6,362 bases of DNA from Bryobacterales bacterium (GTDB taxonomy: Bacteria > Acidobacteriota > Terriglobia > Bryobacterales > Bryobacteraceae): NCBI GenBank assembly GCA_003132905.1, contig PKZC01000107.1, positions 1-6,362 on the forward strand. The letters are read 5' to 3'. The notes beneath the pieces are model-generated. The model saw only the letters and a program-made list of their open reading frames with translations. It was not told where the DNA came from and did no database searches. Shown here piece by piece: positions 5,132-6,362 of this stretch. Each line of letters opens with the position of its first letter. Positions within the stretch are counted from its first letter, which is position 1. A program made the translations under genes and the position numbers.

Positions 5132-5290
5132 ATGAAGAAACTCATGACTTTGATGCTCGGCCTGTCGTTCCTGATGGGAACCGTCAGCCTGTTCGCGCAG
5201 GATAAGCCGGCGGATGCCCCCAAGACCGAAAAGAAGGCCAAGAAGAAAAAGGCGAAGAAGCCCGCCGCCGACACCGACAAGAAGAGCTAA
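5132..5290 (+). CDS. Tiny exported lysine-rich protein
   Basis: A 52-residue protein. Residues 1-22 (MKKLMTLMLGLSFLMGTVSL then FA) are a classical signal peptide with cleavage expected before Gln23, leaving a 30-residue mature peptide. The mature part is 12/30 lysine, with Ala, Pro and Asp between, including a 'KKAKKKKAKKPAA' block like a histone H1 tail; it has no cysteine and should be disordered. Function is not recognisable. Candidates are binding to anionic cell-envelope polymers, lipids or extracellular DNA (inference only). Strong evidence that it is a real gene: signal peptide, AAGGAG ribosome binding site at 9-base spacing, a structured leader and a strong terminator shortly after the stop. 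The 'LFA|QD' cleavage site mirrors that of the TPR protein in this window. It is transcribed alone. Confidence 0.82.
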   Translation: MKKLMTLMLGLSFLMGTVSLFAQDKPADAPKTEKKAKKKKAKKPAADTDKKS

Positions 5291-5312
5291 CTAGTTTTTC
5301 TAAATCGTTAGC
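5286..5312 (+). repeat. Inverted repeat over the stop codon of the lysine-rich protein gene
   Basis: GCTAAC at 5286-5291 and GTTAGC at 5307-5312 are perfect 6-bp arms around a 15-base T-rich loop. The left arm includes the TAA stop. It lies just before the main terminator hairpin and may protect the mRNA 3' end or add to termination. Confidence 0.4.
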
Positions 5313-5313
5313 C

Positions 5314-5375
5314 AAAAGTTTTGAGTCGCGCATGCGTCCCGGTTTTCCGGGTTCGCCATGCGCGACAACTTTTTT
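5314..5375 (+). terminator. Strong rho-independent terminator
   Basis: Perfect 10-bp arms GTCGCGCATG (5325-5334) and CATGCGCGAC (5357-5366) enclose a second perfect stem CCCGG-TTTT-CCGGG (5338-5351). A six-T run follows at 5370-5375. Outside the main stem, AAAAGTT (5314-5320) can pair with AACTTTT (5367-5373), so it may also stop transcription from the other strand. It ends the lysine-rich protein transcript and separates it from the esterase gene. Confidence 0.9.
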
Positions 5376-5390
5376 GGGGCTGCTTCCGGC

Positions 5391-5419
5391 TTGTCAACCG
5401 CCCGGAATGCTATTACGCT
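5391..5419 (+). promoter_or_regulatory. Candidate promoter of the CE15 esterase gene
   Basis: TTGTCA (5391-5396) and TACGCT (5414-5419) are 17 bases apart. The -35 is good and the -10 mediocre. Transcription would start near 5426, giving only about a 4-base leader before ATG 5430. No Shine-Dalgarno sequence is present. Confidence 0.38.
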
Positions 5420-5429
5420 CGGTTAGCAT

Positions 5430-6362
5430 ATGAAGTCCGTGATTTGCCTTTTGGTGGCCATGTCTAAAATAGCTGCCCAACCTCAAGCCCTGAATTGGAC
5501 GGCGGAGCAAGATCACCAGAACATGATGGATCAGCTGGGGATCAAATCCTTGCGCCTTGGCCCAAGCGGCGACGAGACGAAACCGAATCACGCAAATTAC
5601 GATGAGTCCAAGGCCAATCCGTTCCCGAATCTGCCCGATGCGCTGACACTGCGCAGTGGAAAGATCGTTACCACCGCGGAAATGTGGTGGAAGCAGCGCC
5701 GCCCAGAGATCGTCGAAGACTTCGAGCGCGAGGTGTTGGGCCGCGTTCCCAGGAACGTTCCCAAGGTTATGTGGACAGTCACGGACACAGCAACTACGCT
5801 GGTGGGCGCAAATCCCGCCCTCAGCAAACAGCTTGTGGGGCACGTGGACAACTCTTCGTATCCACTGATCAACGTCGATATCCAGATGACTGTGGTAACG
5901 CCTGCCAAGGCAACTGGCGCTGTTCCAGTGGTGATGATGATGACGTACCCGCGCGGTGCAGTGCCGCAAAGGCCACCCACTCCGGGCGCAGATCCGCCCG
6001 CGACGGAGCAACTCATCGCGGATGGCTGGGCTATGCGTCTATAACTCCGGTGAGCATTCAGGCGGACAACGGAGCGGGCTTAACCAAAGGAATTATAGGT
6101 CTCACGAACCATGGACAACCGCGCAAGCCGGACGATTGGGGGGCATTGCGGGCTTGGGCCTGGGGCGCATCGCGCGGACTGGATTATTTAGAGACGGACA
6201 AGGCCGTAGATTCCAAGCATGTGGGCATCGAAGGCGTGTCGCGCTACGGAAAGGCCGCGCTAGTGACGATGGCGTTCGACACCCGCTTCGCGCTGGTACT
6301 AGTCGGCTCCTCCGGCGAGGGCGGCGCCAAATTACATCGACGCAATTGGGGCGAGACCGTCG
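5430..6362 (+). pseudogene. CE15 glucuronoyl-esterase-like gene, frameshifted and cut by right edge
   Basis: Reading frame 5430-6044 codes 204 residues: a short signal peptide (about 1-16, MKSVICLLVAMSKIAA) and then the N-terminal part of the carbohydrate esterase 15 / 'acetylxylan esterase' family ('KANPFPNLPDAL', 'WWKQRRPEIVEDFEREVLGR', 'VVMMMTYPRG'). After Trp200 the frame shifts. Adding one G in the GGG run at 6028-6030 restores 'GWGYASITPVSIQADNGAG' and carries on open to the window end through 'GIEGVSRYGKAA', with nucleophile Ser271 (codon 6239-6241) and oxyanion Arg272, and 'SSGEGG...RRNWGE', both typical of CE15. The catalytic His lies beyond the edge. CE15 enzymes cut ester bonds between lignin alcohols and glucuronic acid on xylan, in the periplasm or outside the cell. 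No stop interrupts the second frame, so the break is either a recent mutation or a sequencing/assembly error in a G run. Confidence 0.88.

Noticed and set aside
5394..6011. Minus-strand open frame of 205 codons opposite the esterase
   Set aside because: His- and Arg-rich shadow translation antisense to a clear CE15 coding region.
6030..6044. C-terminus 'AMRL' of the esterase as a true protein end
   Set aside because: The family sequence continues in the next frame without interruption, so this end is produced by the frameshift.

Overview
This 6.36-kb window looks like chromosomal DNA from an Acidobacteriota bacterium, probably near Solibacter/Bryobacter. That is inference from gene content and style: moderately high GC, signal peptides ending in 'FA|QD', a short exported TPR protein, a carbohydrate esterase of family CE15, and frequent GTG starts. 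No rRNA, tRNA, CRISPR array or insertion sequence was seen.

Layout. A minus-strand block runs from about 2824 down to 1. It holds a small antitoxin-like protein and a PIN-domain ribonuclease toxin (GTGA overlap), then full-length uvrC, then the N-terminal end of a FliB-type cysteine-cluster protein that runs off the left edge. A plus-strand pair follows: a dienelactone hydrolase (2898-3650) and an exported TPR protein (3655-4080). A minus-strand pair faces it: a small HU-like protein (4653-4898) and, overlapping it by GTGA, a protein with an HU-like N-terminal segment joined to a TIR domain (4063-4656). To the right lie a tiny exported lysine-rich protein (5132-5290) with a structured leader and a strong terminator, and a CE15 glucuronoyl-esterase-like gene (5430 to the right edge) that carries a one-base frameshift near 6030.

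The most interesting element is the HU-like/HU-TIR pair. TIR domains are common NAD-consuming or signalling effectors in bacterial immunity. A nucleoid-protein-like module on both partners suggests a DNA- or chromatin-sensing TIR system, but this is not shown by the sequence alone. Other points of interest are a recurring TANNNT element 6-7 bases upstream of GTG starts (suggesting leaderless transcripts), a palindrome directly before the antitoxin start, a possible leader peptide plus hairpin before the lysine-rich protein gene, and the frameshifted esterase.
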